Shown here one piece after another: positions 26,050 through 33,370 of a DNA stretch of 52,497 nucleotides (positions are counted from its first letter, which is position 1; the number at the start of each line of letters is the position of its first letter). The position numbers and the translations under genes are program-made. This stretch comes from DUOX01 sp050944015 (GTDB taxonomy: Bacteria; Bacillota; Clostridia; Oscillospirales; Oscillospiraceae), in the NCBI GenBank assembly GCA_050944015.1, contig JBMNQG010000011.1, forward strand, positions 1 to 52,497. The letters are read 5' to 3'. The notes beneath the pieces are model-generated. The model did not search any database. It saw only the letters and a program-made list of their open reading frames with translations, and was not told the origin of the DNA.

Positions 26050-26184
26050 ATTCGTCCAGAATGTTCTTGATGATCTGTGCAACGTTCCTTTGAAGACAAA
26101 TATCATCTCACTCACGGCATCGAGTTGAACAAGACTCTGTGTCAGATATACAGATTTAAAAAGAAAAAATAGGAGGGATTATCC

Positions 26185-26286
26185 GTGGGTGAAATCAAAA
26201 GGCCTCTCAAGGCAATCAGGGCCACTTGCCTCGCCTGTTCATGCTACCAGTTGAGAGAAGTGAAACTGTGCCCTATGAAATACTGA
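26185..26286 (+). CDS. Truncated small cysteine-rich protein
   Basis: A 33-residue frame starts at GTG 26185, seven bases after AGGAGGG, and reads MGEIKRPLKAIRATCLACSC then YQLREVKLCPMKY. It resembles a widespread short Firmicutes protein (PIKAIRxKCLDCC, then EVxLCxxxxCPLYPYR). This copy ends before the expected last cysteine and the CPLYPYR tail, so it looks truncated by a premature stop. It may bind a metal if made. The function of the family is unknown to me. Confidence 0.55.
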   Translation: MGEIKRPLKAIRATCLACSCYQLREVKLCPMKY

Positions 26287-26316
26287 AACGGCCGCACGAA
26301 ATCGTACGGCCGTTTT
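26286..26316. terminator. Bidirectional terminator between small Cys gene and betaine operon
   Basis: AAACGGCCG (26286-26294) pairs with CGGCCGTTT (26307-26315), with a further ACG/CGT pair inside, and TTTTCTTG follows on the plus strand. Confidence 0.8.
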
Positions 26317-26348
26317 CTTGTTCTTCTGCGGCAGCTCTGCTTTGCCGA

Positions 26349-27251
26349 TCAGATTAAGCCATTATCTTTGAGGAACTCTTTGGCAACCGCCGTTATATCC
26401 TGATTTTCAACATCTACTTTATAGTTAAGCTCCGTCATCGCCATATCGTCGATCAGACCTGCAAGTGAGTTAAGCACATCCTCAAGCTCGGGGTGCTTTT
26501 CCAGTACTTCCTTGCGGATGATGGGGGCAGCATAATACGGTGGGAAGAAGTTCATATCGTCTTTGAGAATCTTCAGATTGTACTGCATAATCTGGCCGTC
26601 GGTCGCAAAGGCGTCGGTCACGTCAATCTCGCCGTTGCCTATGGCCTGATACTTCAAGGCCACGTTCATCTTCATGGGCTCGCCCTTGAACTTCATCCCG
26701 TAAGTCTCGACAAGGCCGTTGAAACCGTCCGGGCGGTCGAAAAACTCGTGCTCCGCTCCAAAGACAAGGTTCTCCGAAATGGCGGCAAGGTCGCTGAAGG
26801 TCTCAATGCCGTGCTGCTCGTAGATTTCATTTGTAACCGCAAGAGTATAGGTGTTGTTTAGGCCGAGGGGTTTTAACCACTTGACATTAAACTGCTTGTC
26901 AAACTCTTCTGATACGATGCGGTATGTCTCATCGGGGTCGTTGATCACGTCCATTTTAAGCTGTGCAGTTAAAGCCGTACCCGTATACTCGGGGTAGATG
27001 TCGATTTCCCCATTCTTTATCGCCTCAAAATTGACAAAGGTTCCGCCCAAGCTTAGTTTGCGCTCAACCTTAAGGTCCGTCTTCGCCTCGATTAGCTGTG
27101 CGAAGATCTCGCCAAGCACGATGTTTTCGCTGAAGCTCTTGGAGCCTATGGTAATCTTATCGGCGGATGACGAACAGCCTACAAACGCGAGGGTAAGCAC
27201 CAGAACCAGCGCCGTTGCCAATGAGATGATTTTCCTTCTTTCCGACTTCAA
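26349..27251 (-). CDS. opuCC: Glycine betaine/choline ABC transporter substrate-binding lipoprotein
   Basis: This 300-residue lipoprotein has the signal LALTLAFVGC-type lipobox (Cys26) and a type II periplasmic-binding fold of the OpuAC/ProX kind. Key parts are ITIGSKSFSENIVLGEI after the signal, IDIYPEYTGTA near 90, GEIDVTDAFATDGQI near 210 and FPPYYAAPIIRKEVL near 240, as in OpuCC. It captures osmoprotectants outside the membrane for the two permeases. The start is TTG 27251 with GGAGTGG upstream. It is the last gene of the four-gene operon, whereas Bacillus opuC places it third. Confidence 0.93.
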   Translation of the reverse strand: MKSERRKIISLATALVLVLTLAFVGCSSSADKITIGSKSFSENIVLGEIFAQLIEAKTDLKVERKLSLGGTFVNFEAIKNGEIDIYPEYTGTALTAQLKMDVINDPDETYRIVSEEFDKQFNVKWLKPLGLNNTYTLAVTNEIYEQHGIETFSDLAAISENLVFGAEHEFFDRPDGFNGLVETYGMKFKGEPMKMNVALKYQAIGNGEIDVTDAFATDGQIMQYNLKILKDDMNFFPPYYAAPIIRKEVLEKHPELEDVLNSLAGLIDDMAMTELNYKVDVENQDITAVAKEFLKDNGLI

Positions 27252-27272
27252 AGAACCACTCCTTTCTTAAAA

Positions 27273-27872
27273 TTAAGATTCAGTGTTTATCAAGCGCTTT
27301 TGTATCAGGCTCATCAGATAGTCAAACAAAACCGCCATTACAACAACCGGTATCCCGCCGCTCAATATAAGCCTGAAGTTCTGGGTCTGGATTCCGCGGT
27401 AGATCGGAAAGCCAAGCCCGCCCGCTCCAATCAGCACGCCCATTACCGCAATTGAAAGAGAGTTCACGACTGAAATCTTTATTCCCGAGAAAATCAGCGG
27501 GAAAGCCAGCGGCAGCTCGACCATAAGCAGGCGCTGCAGCTTCGACATGCCCATTCCCCGCGCCGCCTCCTTAATCGGTGCCGGAACGGAGGTCAAACCC
27601 GTATAAGTATTCCGCACAATCGGCAGCAGTGCGTACAGCGTTAGACCGGCTATAATCGTTGCGTTGCCGAGCCCGAAAATTATCATGAGCATCGAAAGAA
27701 GAGCAAGGGACGGAATCGTCTGCACCGTTTCGGAAAACCACAGGATGATTTGCGCTGCAAAACGCAGCCAATAGGAGACTATCCCGAGCACAACGCCTAT
27801 CGCGACCGAGATACCAGTCGCTATGAGGATTATAAAAAGATGCTCTAGTATGTACTGCGCCAAATTACTCAT
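27273..27872 (-). CDS. opuCD: Glycine betaine ABC transporter permease (OpuCD-like)
   Basis: This 199-residue membrane permease has about five helices, among them an N-terminal helix at 12-30 (LFIILIATGISVAIGVVLGI). The EAA loop EAARGMGMSKLQRLLMVELP couples it to the ATPase. It pairs with the permease encoded at 27865-28515, overlapping that gene by 8 bp. GAGGTGA precedes the ATG. Confidence 0.92.
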   Translation of the reverse strand: MSNLAQYILEHLFIILIATGISVAIGVVLGIVSYWLRFAAQIILWFSETVQTIPSLALLSMLMIIFGLGNATIIAGLTLYALLPIVRNTYTGLTSVPAPIKEAARGMGMSKLQRLLMVELPLAFPLIFSGIKISVVNSLSIAVMGVLIGAGGLGFPIYRGIQTQNFRLILSGGIPVVVMAVLFDYLMSLIQKRLINTES

Positions 27873-28515
27873 CGTGCTTCACCTCTTTAAGCCCGCGCGG
27901 AGTCGCAAGACGCTGCACCGCGCCAATCAGGCCGCTGAACAGAAATGCGAGGATTGCCGATGGAATTGCGCCCGCCAGAATAAAATTGGTGTTATACATG
28001 GAAAGCCCGGTCCAAATCAAGTCCCCAAGACCGCCAGCTCCGATTAATGCGGCCAACGCCGACCAGCTTACAATATAGACGGCGGAAATTCTGATCCCAC
28101 TGATGATTGAGGGCAGCGCTAGCGGTAGCTGAACCTTGAAAAGAAACTGGGAGGATGTCATGCCTATTCCATACCCCGCCTCAATCAGCCCCTGCGGGAC
28201 TTCTGTCAGCCCAGTGTAGGTATTGCGCAGAATCGGCAAAATGGAATACACCGACAAAACCACAAGGGCCGGGGTGTTTCCGACGCCAAAAAGCAAAAGG
28301 GCTATTCCAAGCATTACAAGGCCGGGAATAGTCTGCACTATGCCCACGACGGCCAGAATTTTCTCAGCCGCTTTTTTGTGCCTGGACAGTAAAATCCCGG
28401 CGGGTATGGAAACCAAAATACCGGCAAAAACGGAAATGCACACCAAATAAATATGTTGCACCAAACTGGACAGGATTACCGCCCTATTTCTGCTTAAAAA
28501 ATCTATAAAGCTCAT
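27865..28515 (-). CDS. opuCB: Glycine betaine ABC transporter permease (OpuCB-like)
   Basis: This 216-residue membrane permease is homologous to the other one of the operon. Its EAA loop is EAGYGIGMTSSQFLFKVQLP and the C-terminal helices contain GAGGLGDLIWTG. The start is ATG 28515 with GGGGGAG upstream; the ATPase gene ends 3 bp before it. The protein forms the channel with the OpuCD-like subunit. Confidence 0.92.
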   Translation of the reverse strand: MSFIDFLSRNRAVILSSLVQHIYLVCISVFAGILVSIPAGILLSRHKKAAEKILAVVGIVQTIPGLVMLGIALLLFGVGNTPALVVLSVYSILPILRNTYTGLTEVPQGLIEAGYGIGMTSSQFLFKVQLPLALPSIISGIRISAVYIVSWSALAALIGAGGLGDLIWTGLSMYNTNFILAGAIPSAILAFLFSGLIGAVQRLATPRGLKEVKHDE

Positions 28516-28518
28516 GAT

Positions 28519-29634
28519 TTAACTCCCCCAAAACGCCTTGCCGATGGCCTTAGTCAAACTGGTACGCGTTATAAGGCCGGCAACAGTGCGGTCATCATTC
28601 AGCACTACCAGGTATTTGTATGGAGAATCCAGCAATTGGTCGAGGACTTCCTGCGCCTTGCAGTGCCGCGAAACGGTCGGGGTATCCTGTGAAACAAGCT
28701 CCCCAATCTCATGGCCGGCCTTTCCATGTTGCTGAATGGCCTCGAGCTGTACTGTCCCGGCATATGTATCGTCCTCATTCAGTACAATCACGGAGTTTAC
28801 TTCCCATCTGTCCATGCGGTCAAGGCACTCCAGCACCTTTAGAGTTTTCGGCACTTTCAGAACACGGGTGCGCATTACTTCCTCCACATAGAGCTCTGTC
28901 GTGTCCCGGTTATTGATATGTCTGCCCATGAACTCTTTGATAATATCACTTGCCGGATTGCGCAGCATCTCTTCGGGCGTTGCCATCTGGAGGATTCTGC
29001 CGCTGTCCATAAAAACTATTGTGTCAGCCAGCCTCAGCGCCTCCTCCATATCGTGAGTAACAAATACGATGGTTTTCTTTACCTTTTTCTGAATCTTTTT
29101 TACCTCCTCCTGCAGAGCGTCCCTTGTTATTGGATCCAAAGCTCCAAAGGGCTCGTCCATCAGAACAATAGGAGGAGATGCGGCCAAGGCGCGCAAGACG
29201 CCTATTCTCTGTTGCTGCCCGCCCGAAAGCTCCGATGGGTATTTGTGTGCATACTCCTCGTATGGCATGTTTACCATTTCAAGAAGCTCGCGCACTATCG
29301 CCTGCCAGCGTTCCTTGGGATATTTTAGCAGCTTCGGCACAATCGATATGTTTTGCTCAACCGTCATATTTGGGAACAAACCAATCTGCTGAATGACATA
29401 GCCTATGCCGCGCCGTAGCTCAACGGGGTCTTGCTCCATGATATTGACGCCTTTGATATAGATTTCGCCGCTGTCGGGCTTAACTAAACGGTTAATTATC
29501 TTTAAAGTGGTTGTCTTTCCGCAGCCACTGGGGCCAATCAGTACCACAAACTGCCCCTCTTTAATCTCAAAACTCAGATTATCTAAAACGAGTTTACGCC
29601 CATAACTCTTGCTAACATTCTGAAATGTAATCAT
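28519..29634 (-). CDS. opuCA: Glycine betaine ABC transporter ATP-binding protein with CBS pair
   Basis: This 371-residue protein has an ABC ATPase domain: Walker A GPSGCGKTTT at about 33-42, Q-loop YVIQQIGLFPN, signature LSGGQQQR, Walker B VLMDEPFGALD. Two C-terminal CBS motifs (about 250-365) include VMRTRVLKV and YLVVLNDDRTVAGLITRTSL. In Gram-positive OpuCA the CBS pair binds c-di-AMP and shuts transport down. It powers uptake of compatible solutes under osmotic stress. GGAGG lies seven bases upstream of the ATG, behind a consensus promoter. Confidence 0.95.
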   Translation of the reverse strand: MITFQNVSKSYGRKLVLDNLSFEIKEGQFVVLIGPSGCGKTTTLKIINRLVKPDSGEIYIKGVNIMEQDPVELRRGIGYVIQQIGLFPNMTVEQNISIVPKLLKYPKERWQAIVRELLEMVNMPYEEYAHKYPSELSGGQQQRIGVLRALAASPPIVLMDEPFGALDPITRDALQEEVKKIQKKVKKTIVFVTHDMEEALRLADTIVFMDSGRILQMATPEEMLRNPASDIIKEFMGRHINNRDTTELYVEEVMRTRVLKVPKTLKVLECLDRMDRWEVNSVIVLNEDDTYAGTVQLEAIQQHGKAGHEIGELVSQDTPTVSRHCKAQEVLDQLLDSPYKYLVVLNDDRTVAGLITRTSLTKAIGKAFWGS

Positions 29635-29674
29635 ATAAAGCCTCCAAGCATCATTGGAATAATGTAAATCAAAG

Positions 29675-29713
29675 CGACAACTTAATTATAGATTATAAGT
29701 TGTCGATTGTCAA
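29675..29713 (-). promoter_or_regulatory. Consensus promoter with overlapping inverted repeat, betaine operon
   Basis: On the minus strand TTGACA (29708-29713), a 17-bp spacer and TATAAT (29685-29690) form a perfect sigma-A-type promoter. CGACAACTTA (29675-29684) and TAAGTTGTCG (29696-29705) form a perfect 10-bp inverted repeat that brackets the -10 box and covers the spacer. A repressor bound here would block RNA polymerase. The GntR/RCK_C protein encoded next door is the obvious candidate. Confidence 0.8.
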
Positions 29714-29716
29714 ACA

Positions 29717-29756
29717 AGAAAAAGCCATAGCCTGCCTAAAAGACAGACTATGGCTA
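29717..29756 (-). terminator. Terminator of the GntR-type regulator gene
   Basis: AGCCATAG (29723-29730) pairs with CTATGGCT (29748-29755), with an additional CTG/CAG pair, followed on the minus strand by T5 CTTG. Confidence 0.85.
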
Positions 29757-29769
29757 ATTTTGCCTGATT

Positions 29770-30396
29770 TTAGCCGTTGTTAATGAAGGATATGACGGCC
29801 TCCACGCTTTTTGTATCTCCTATATACATGACTATATCTCCGGCCAACAGTACGGCGTAAGGCCCGGGCGACAGAATAATCTGGTCTTCGCGGCGTATCG
29901 CGATAATCGTAGCCCTGGTCTTCTGCCAAAAACGAGTTCCTTCTAGGGTTCTATCAACAAGCGGCGAAGTATCGGGAATGGTTACTTCATATATGGTGAA
30001 AGGCAGAGTGATATTAAAATGTTCGTTGATTCGCACTATAGAATCCGCGGCGTCACTAATTTTACGGCACAGCTTCTCCTGCTCCTGCAGCAGTTCTTTG
30101 AGCCTTTGCTGCTTTGCGCGAATGTCGTTATACTCGCTAAACTTATCGACATATTCCTGCGCCTTCGCTCTGGAAATAACCAGCGAGCCCCTACCCTCAC
30201 GGATTTCTACAACTTCCATATCCTCAAGCAGTTTCATAGCGCGGCGTATTGTTTCGGGCGACACACCGTACTGGGATGCCAGGACCGACCGGCCATATAG
30301 TTTTGTGTTTTCCTTTATTTCGCCATGAGTTATTCGCAGGGCTATATCAAGGGCTATCTGCGAATAGACAGGCGCAACAATATCTTTTGCATCCAT
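29770..30396 (-). CDS. GntR-family regulator with RCK_C domain (BusR-like)
   Basis: This 208-residue protein has a GntR winged helix (about 8-74: LYGRSVLASQYGVSPETIRR, EIREGRGSLVIS). A coiled-coil linker (about 78-115, QQRLKELLQEQEKL) and a C-terminal RCK_C/TrkA_C domain (about 125-205) follow. The same architecture defines BusR, which binds c-di-AMP through RCK_C and represses a betaine transporter operon in lactic acid bacteria. It lies directly upstream of the betaine operon here, on the same strand and separated by a terminator. The start is ATG 30396, since an ATG at 30405 directly abuts AGGAG. Confidence 0.88.
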   Translation of the reverse strand: MDAKDIVAPVYSQIALDIALRITHGEIKENTKLYGRSVLASQYGVSPETIRRAMKLLEDMEVVEIREGRGSLVISRAKAQEYVDKFSEYNDIRAKQQRLKELLQEQEKLCRKISDAADSIVRINEHFNITLPFTIYEVTIPDTSPLVDRTLEGTRFWQKTRATIIAIRREDQIILSPGPYAVLLAGDIVMYIGDTKSVEAVISFINNG

Positions 30397-30424
30397 AATG
30401 TACATCTCCTGTTAAAATCATGTG

Positions 30425-30443
30425 TCGGCTCTATTATAGCCGA
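30425..30443 (-). promoter_or_regulatory. Putative promoter and operator of the GntR-type gene
   Basis: A minus-strand TATAAT (30433-30438) lies inside an inverted repeat: TCGGCT (30425-30430) and AGCCGA (30438-30443). This suggests autoregulation. The -35 element is weak. Confidence 0.5.
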
Positions 30444-30797
30444 TTTGTGGATATAAGCACACTCCATTTTCCCTACATTATTACAGAATACACCATATTG
30501 TCAACTGGTGTCCTGAAAGCCCTCGATACGTCTCCCAACTGCAATGATGTCACAGAATTCAATTTAAGAATAAAAGGCCGTCCAAAGGGAGTTGGGCTTA
30601 GGGATTTACGAAAACAGGTGAATTTCTAGCCGACTCTCATCAAGCGGAGTATTAAAGGCCAGCTGTCATCAAGCATACAAAGCTTGTAATAGCTGGTCTT
30701 ATCTTTTTTATAGTGTTTCTCATCTTGCATAGTGGTCTGTATACTAAATCACCCCCGCTTAAGAGACAACATATTATGTAAAAAAGGAGTGATTAAA
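30444..30797. other. Gene-free AT-rich stretch before the unknown 513-residue gene
   Basis: No convincing gene is present. ACACCA (near 30491) and TGGTGT (near 30507) form a short inverted repeat. TCATCAAGC occurs twice (near 30637 and 30666). A hairpin at 30657-30698 (GGCCAGCT / AGCTGGTC with an inner AAGC/GCTT stem) followed by T6 resembles a terminator for a lost plus-strand gene. Confidence 0.5.
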
Positions 30798-32339
30798 TTG
30801 AATGATATTGATAAAAGATTCTCAAATACAAACGAAGCTTATAAACCTCTGTATGAAAAAGACGGTAGAATAAAATATTTTATTAAATTACTAGAGAAAA
30901 AAGGCTTTATTGTGCAAGAAGGAAGTTTACAGTATATAGATATACTAAAGCTGGTAAGTGAAGGTAAATCCAGTACGGCTTTGGGGAATATTGTAGGAGC
31001 GCCATATGCAACCTATCTTCTTCCTCCGGCACCAAATCAAATGCCATCACCCGGGCAGAGACCGCCAAAAGGCTATGAACCGCACAACCCAAATAATTAC
31101 CCGCCTAATTTAGATTTTGTTATGCCGGGGCTGCACTATAAGCTGCGTCCCGACGAGGCAATTGTTCTGATTGGACAAACACCTCCGCCGTCAGTTTACT
31201 TTTGTTTCAGAAGTTATCTGGCGTTGATTGAGAATAAACCTGAAAAAGACTACCGGGATGCAGTTACAGCCGGCGACTGCTGCACCGGCTTTTACCACTT
31301 TATAGGCGCCAGTATGGGTGACCAGATTAACAATTACTCTATCTGGACTGATAATACTCCCTATGGTACCCCCGGAAAACCTTTTGACACATCAACAATT
31401 ATAATTACCACTGCTGATAAAAGAATAAATAAGTACATGCGTGATGCTTTGAAAGATTCCGGCTTTAGCCCTGGTATTATGAATAATGACAATATTCCTA
31501 TAGAATTGGTCAATATGGGATGGGAAAAGGGCAAAGATCACTTTTCGTTTGTCATGAGGGCAAACATTTTTCAAGATCCGGTTGTAGGTTGGGATTATAT
31601 ATATAACATGGAGAAATATTTTACAGTGTTACGCATTACCCCCAAAAAACCATATTCTCCTTCACACCCCTGGCCTATAAGGGCACTTAAAGCAAAGGAG
31701 ACCTGTACTACTGAATTCCAGGTAATTCCTACTGCAAGGGATACACTGGATTATCTGAGAAATCAAATTATCAGTAAATACAGAAATCCGGAATATGATG
31801 CCATAGATTTGGATTTTAATCTTGCAATACTTGATAACTATGAGGGTATATTACAGGATACTAACGTTTGGATCGATAACAGAGATACGATCTATGTTAA
31901 AACAGAAAGTTTCAAATTAGCTTCCGATGATGATTTTTTAATTGTATATGGCGTCAATAACACACAGACGGGATTTGCAACTTTTATCAACGTGAGCTTG
32001 TATGGCGATGAGCTTTGGAACGGTGTTGCAGGAACCGTGTTTACAGATGTTCCCCAGTACCCTGCTGATGAGTATTTTCATGAATATGATAAAAAAAGCA
32101 AAAACTATTATGTAGTAAAAATGGCAAGACGCACCACGGAAGGAAATGAAATTATTATACCTTATAGTACCGGCAACCCAAAAGGGTCGGCGTACGGAGT
32201 TGATAACAATCAAAAGGTATTCTTAGTCATCAGAATGTATCTCAACCAGGAAACCAAGGTTGCTTCAGCTCCCTTTGATATTATCTGGGGCCATGCAATC
32301 CTTTTTACAAAAAAGAAAAGACACTACCTGGATTACTAA
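30798..32339 (+). CDS. Hypothetical protein, 513 residues, family not recognised
   Basis: The start is TTG 30798 with AAAAAAGGAGTG seven bases upstream; the frame extends upstream without a site. The protein has no signal peptide and no membrane helix. It opens with a charged helical region of about 70 residues. A proline-rich stretch (about 75-103, LLPPAPNQMPSPGQRPPKGY onward) and a large mixed domain follow. That domain contains YKLRPDEAIVLIGQTPPPSV, YFCFRSYLALI and, later, GVNNTQTGFATFINVSLYGD. The pattern of an aromatic-rich globular protein with many beta strands is clear but I cannot name a family or activity. It is strongly AT-rich compared with the flanking housekeeping operons, suggesting horizontal gain. 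Confidence 0.75.
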   Translation: MNDIDKRFSNTNEAYKPLYEKDGRIKYFIKLLEKKGFIVQEGSLQYIDILKLVSEGKSSTALGNIVGAPYATYLLPPAPNQMPSPGQRPPKGYEPHNPNNYPPNLDFVMPGLHYKLRPDEAIVLIGQTPPPSVYFCFRSYLALIENKPEKDYRDAVTAGDCCTGFYHFIGASMGDQINNYSIWTDNTPYGTPGKPFDTSTIIITTADKRINKYMRDALKDSGFSPGIMNNDNIPIELVNMGWEKGKDHFSFVMRANIFQDPVVGWDYIYNMEKYFTVLRITPKKPYSPSHPWPIRALKAKETCTTEFQVIPTARDTLDYLRNQIISKYRNPEYDAIDLDFNLAILDNYEGILQDTNVWIDNRDTIYVKTESFKLASDDDFLIVYGVNNTQTGFATFINVSLYGDELWNGVAGTVFTDVPQYPADEYFHEYDKKSKNYYVVKMARRTTEGNEIIIPYSTGNPKGSAYGVDNNQKVFLVIRMYLNQETKVASAPFDIIWGHAILFTKKKRHYLDY

Positions 32340-32708
32340 AATAAAAATATTTTATAGGATTATCAATCTCAAAGACGCTCCCCTCAAAAGGACGTTTTTA
32401 CATTGAGCTGTTCAGATTCGGATCCCTGTAGCGCTAACTCAGGGGAACGTACGGTTCGCATCGTAAGGTTAACAGTCGACACGCCTTTATTTCCACCATA
32501 TAAGAACGCTAGTATTGATTCGGCAAGTATCAATATTAGCGTTCTTTTTTATGCCCGCAAATGGCTTGAAATAAGGCATTTCCTCGCTTTTTTGGCTCCG
32601 CTGTCTGACAGCTTAAACCGGTGTTGACCGAGCCGAATGCGTGTGATATGGTTAAAGCAAGGTAAAGCATTGATGTTTTTAAGCCGGTATGCAGTGAAGG
32701 GGATGATT
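32340..32708. other. Intergenic region with terminator and flavodoxin promoter
   Basis: It contains the strong terminator at 32502-32550 and, on the plus strand, TTGACC (32624-32629), a 17-bp spacer and TATGGT (32647-32652), a likely promoter for the flavodoxin gene. The part at 32405-32456 begins GAGCTGT and ends ACGTACGGTTC, vaguely like group II intron domain V, but the fold is not convincing. Confidence 0.5.
32502..32550 (+). terminator. Strong long-stem terminator
   Basis: AAGAACGCTA (32502-32511) pairs with TAGCGTTCTT (32537-32546) and TATTGAT (32513-32519) with ATCAATA (32529-32535), giving a stem of about 18 bp with one wobble, followed by T6. It lies 160 bp beyond the stop of the unknown gene. 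Confidence 0.9.
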
Positions 32709-33149
32709 ATGAAGACAGCGATTGTATATGTGTCGTTACATCATGGAAATACAAAGAAATTGGTTGATGCCATTTCCGAAAAATATGACATCACGGTAAT
32801 TGATGGAATCAAGAAACGCGATTTTGATTTGGCCGAGTTCGACCGAATCGGATTTGCATCAGGAATTGCATTCGGCAAATTCTACCCGCAGATGCTTAAA
32901 ATAATGGATGAAAAGTTGCCAGTGGGTAAGGCTGTCTTTTTCCTTTACACATATGGTGTTAAAACGGGAAAGTATTGTAATGCGGCGCGCAAAATCGCCG
33001 AGAAGAAGAAAGCAAAAATACTTGGTGAATACGGATGCCAGGGATATGATACCCATGGTCCTTTTAAAATTTTAGGAGGCATTTCAAAGGGCCACCCTGA
33101 TGAAGACGACTTACAAAATGCGGTTGAATTCTATGGTAGCTTGAAATAG
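32709..33149 (+). CDS. Flavodoxin family protein
   Basis: This 146-residue protein starts at ATG 32709 behind GAAGGGG. The FMN phosphate loop is SLHHGNTKKLV (residues 8-18), and the second FMN-binding region is IGFASGIAFGKFYP. A later FLYTYGVKTGKYC loop and GCQGYDTHGPFKILGG follow. It is the short variety of flavodoxin-like protein, an electron carrier or FMN-binding oxidoreductase. The gene is monocistronic. Confidence 0.88.
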   Translation: MKTAIVYVSLHHGNTKKLVDAISEKYDITVIDGIKKRDFDLAEFDRIGFASGIAFGKFYPQMLKIMDEKLPVGKAVFFLYTYGVKTGKYCNAARKIAEKKKAKILGEYGCQGYDTHGPFKILGGISKGHPDEDDLQNAVEFYGSLK

Positions 33150-33205
33150 CACCATATTTGCATTATGCCATTATTTATTAAACGCGAACAAATGCTAACA
33201 AAAAT

Positions 33206-33239
33206 CCTCTCACTGTGTATCACTAGGTGAGAGGTTTTT
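33206..33239 (+). terminator. Terminator of the flavodoxin gene
   Basis: CCTCTCAC (33206-33213) pairs with GTGAGAGG (33227-33234) and runs into T5. Confidence 0.8.
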
Positions 33240-33352
33240 AAATCCGGTAAGAGCCCCGCCACTGGCAAAAATCCGCTGTTTTTTTGCATTGACTTGTTGC
33301 AGTTAGCGGAGTATGATTTAAGTCCGTGAACCTTACCAAGGCGGGCAGACCT
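33240..33352 (+). promoter_or_regulatory. Degenerate cobalamin-riboswitch-like leader and promoter-like boxes
   Basis: AAATCCGGTAAGAGCCCCGC followed by CACTG (33240-33264) matches the conserved core of cobalamin riboswitches. A stem (TCCGCT 33272-33277 / AGCGGA 33305-33310) follows. AAGTCCGTGAACCTTACC (33320-33337) then resembles the B12 box AAGTCAGGAGACCTGCC at 12 of 17 aligned positions. The usual 5' GGTG segment is missing or displaced. TTGACT-N17-TATGAT (33289-33317) lies across it and could be a promoter instead. The permease that follows is frameshifted, so the leader may be decaying too. Confidence 0.4.
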
Positions 33353-33370
33353 TAAAGAGGAGCAGATTTC

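Noticed and set aside
26050..26184. Possible recombinase or phage remnant after ssrA
   Set aside because: tmRNA 3' ends are common integration sites, but no integrase, attachment repeat of the ssrA end, or phage gene is visible within the following 10 kb.
30420..30629. 69-codon frame upstream of the unknown 513-residue gene
   Set aside because: No ribosome site and no recognisable family; it crosses the regulator's operator region.
32405..32456. Possible group II intron domain V (GAGC to GTACGGTTC)
   Set aside because: The ends fit, but the segment is too long for domain V and no intron-encoded protein or 5' end is present.
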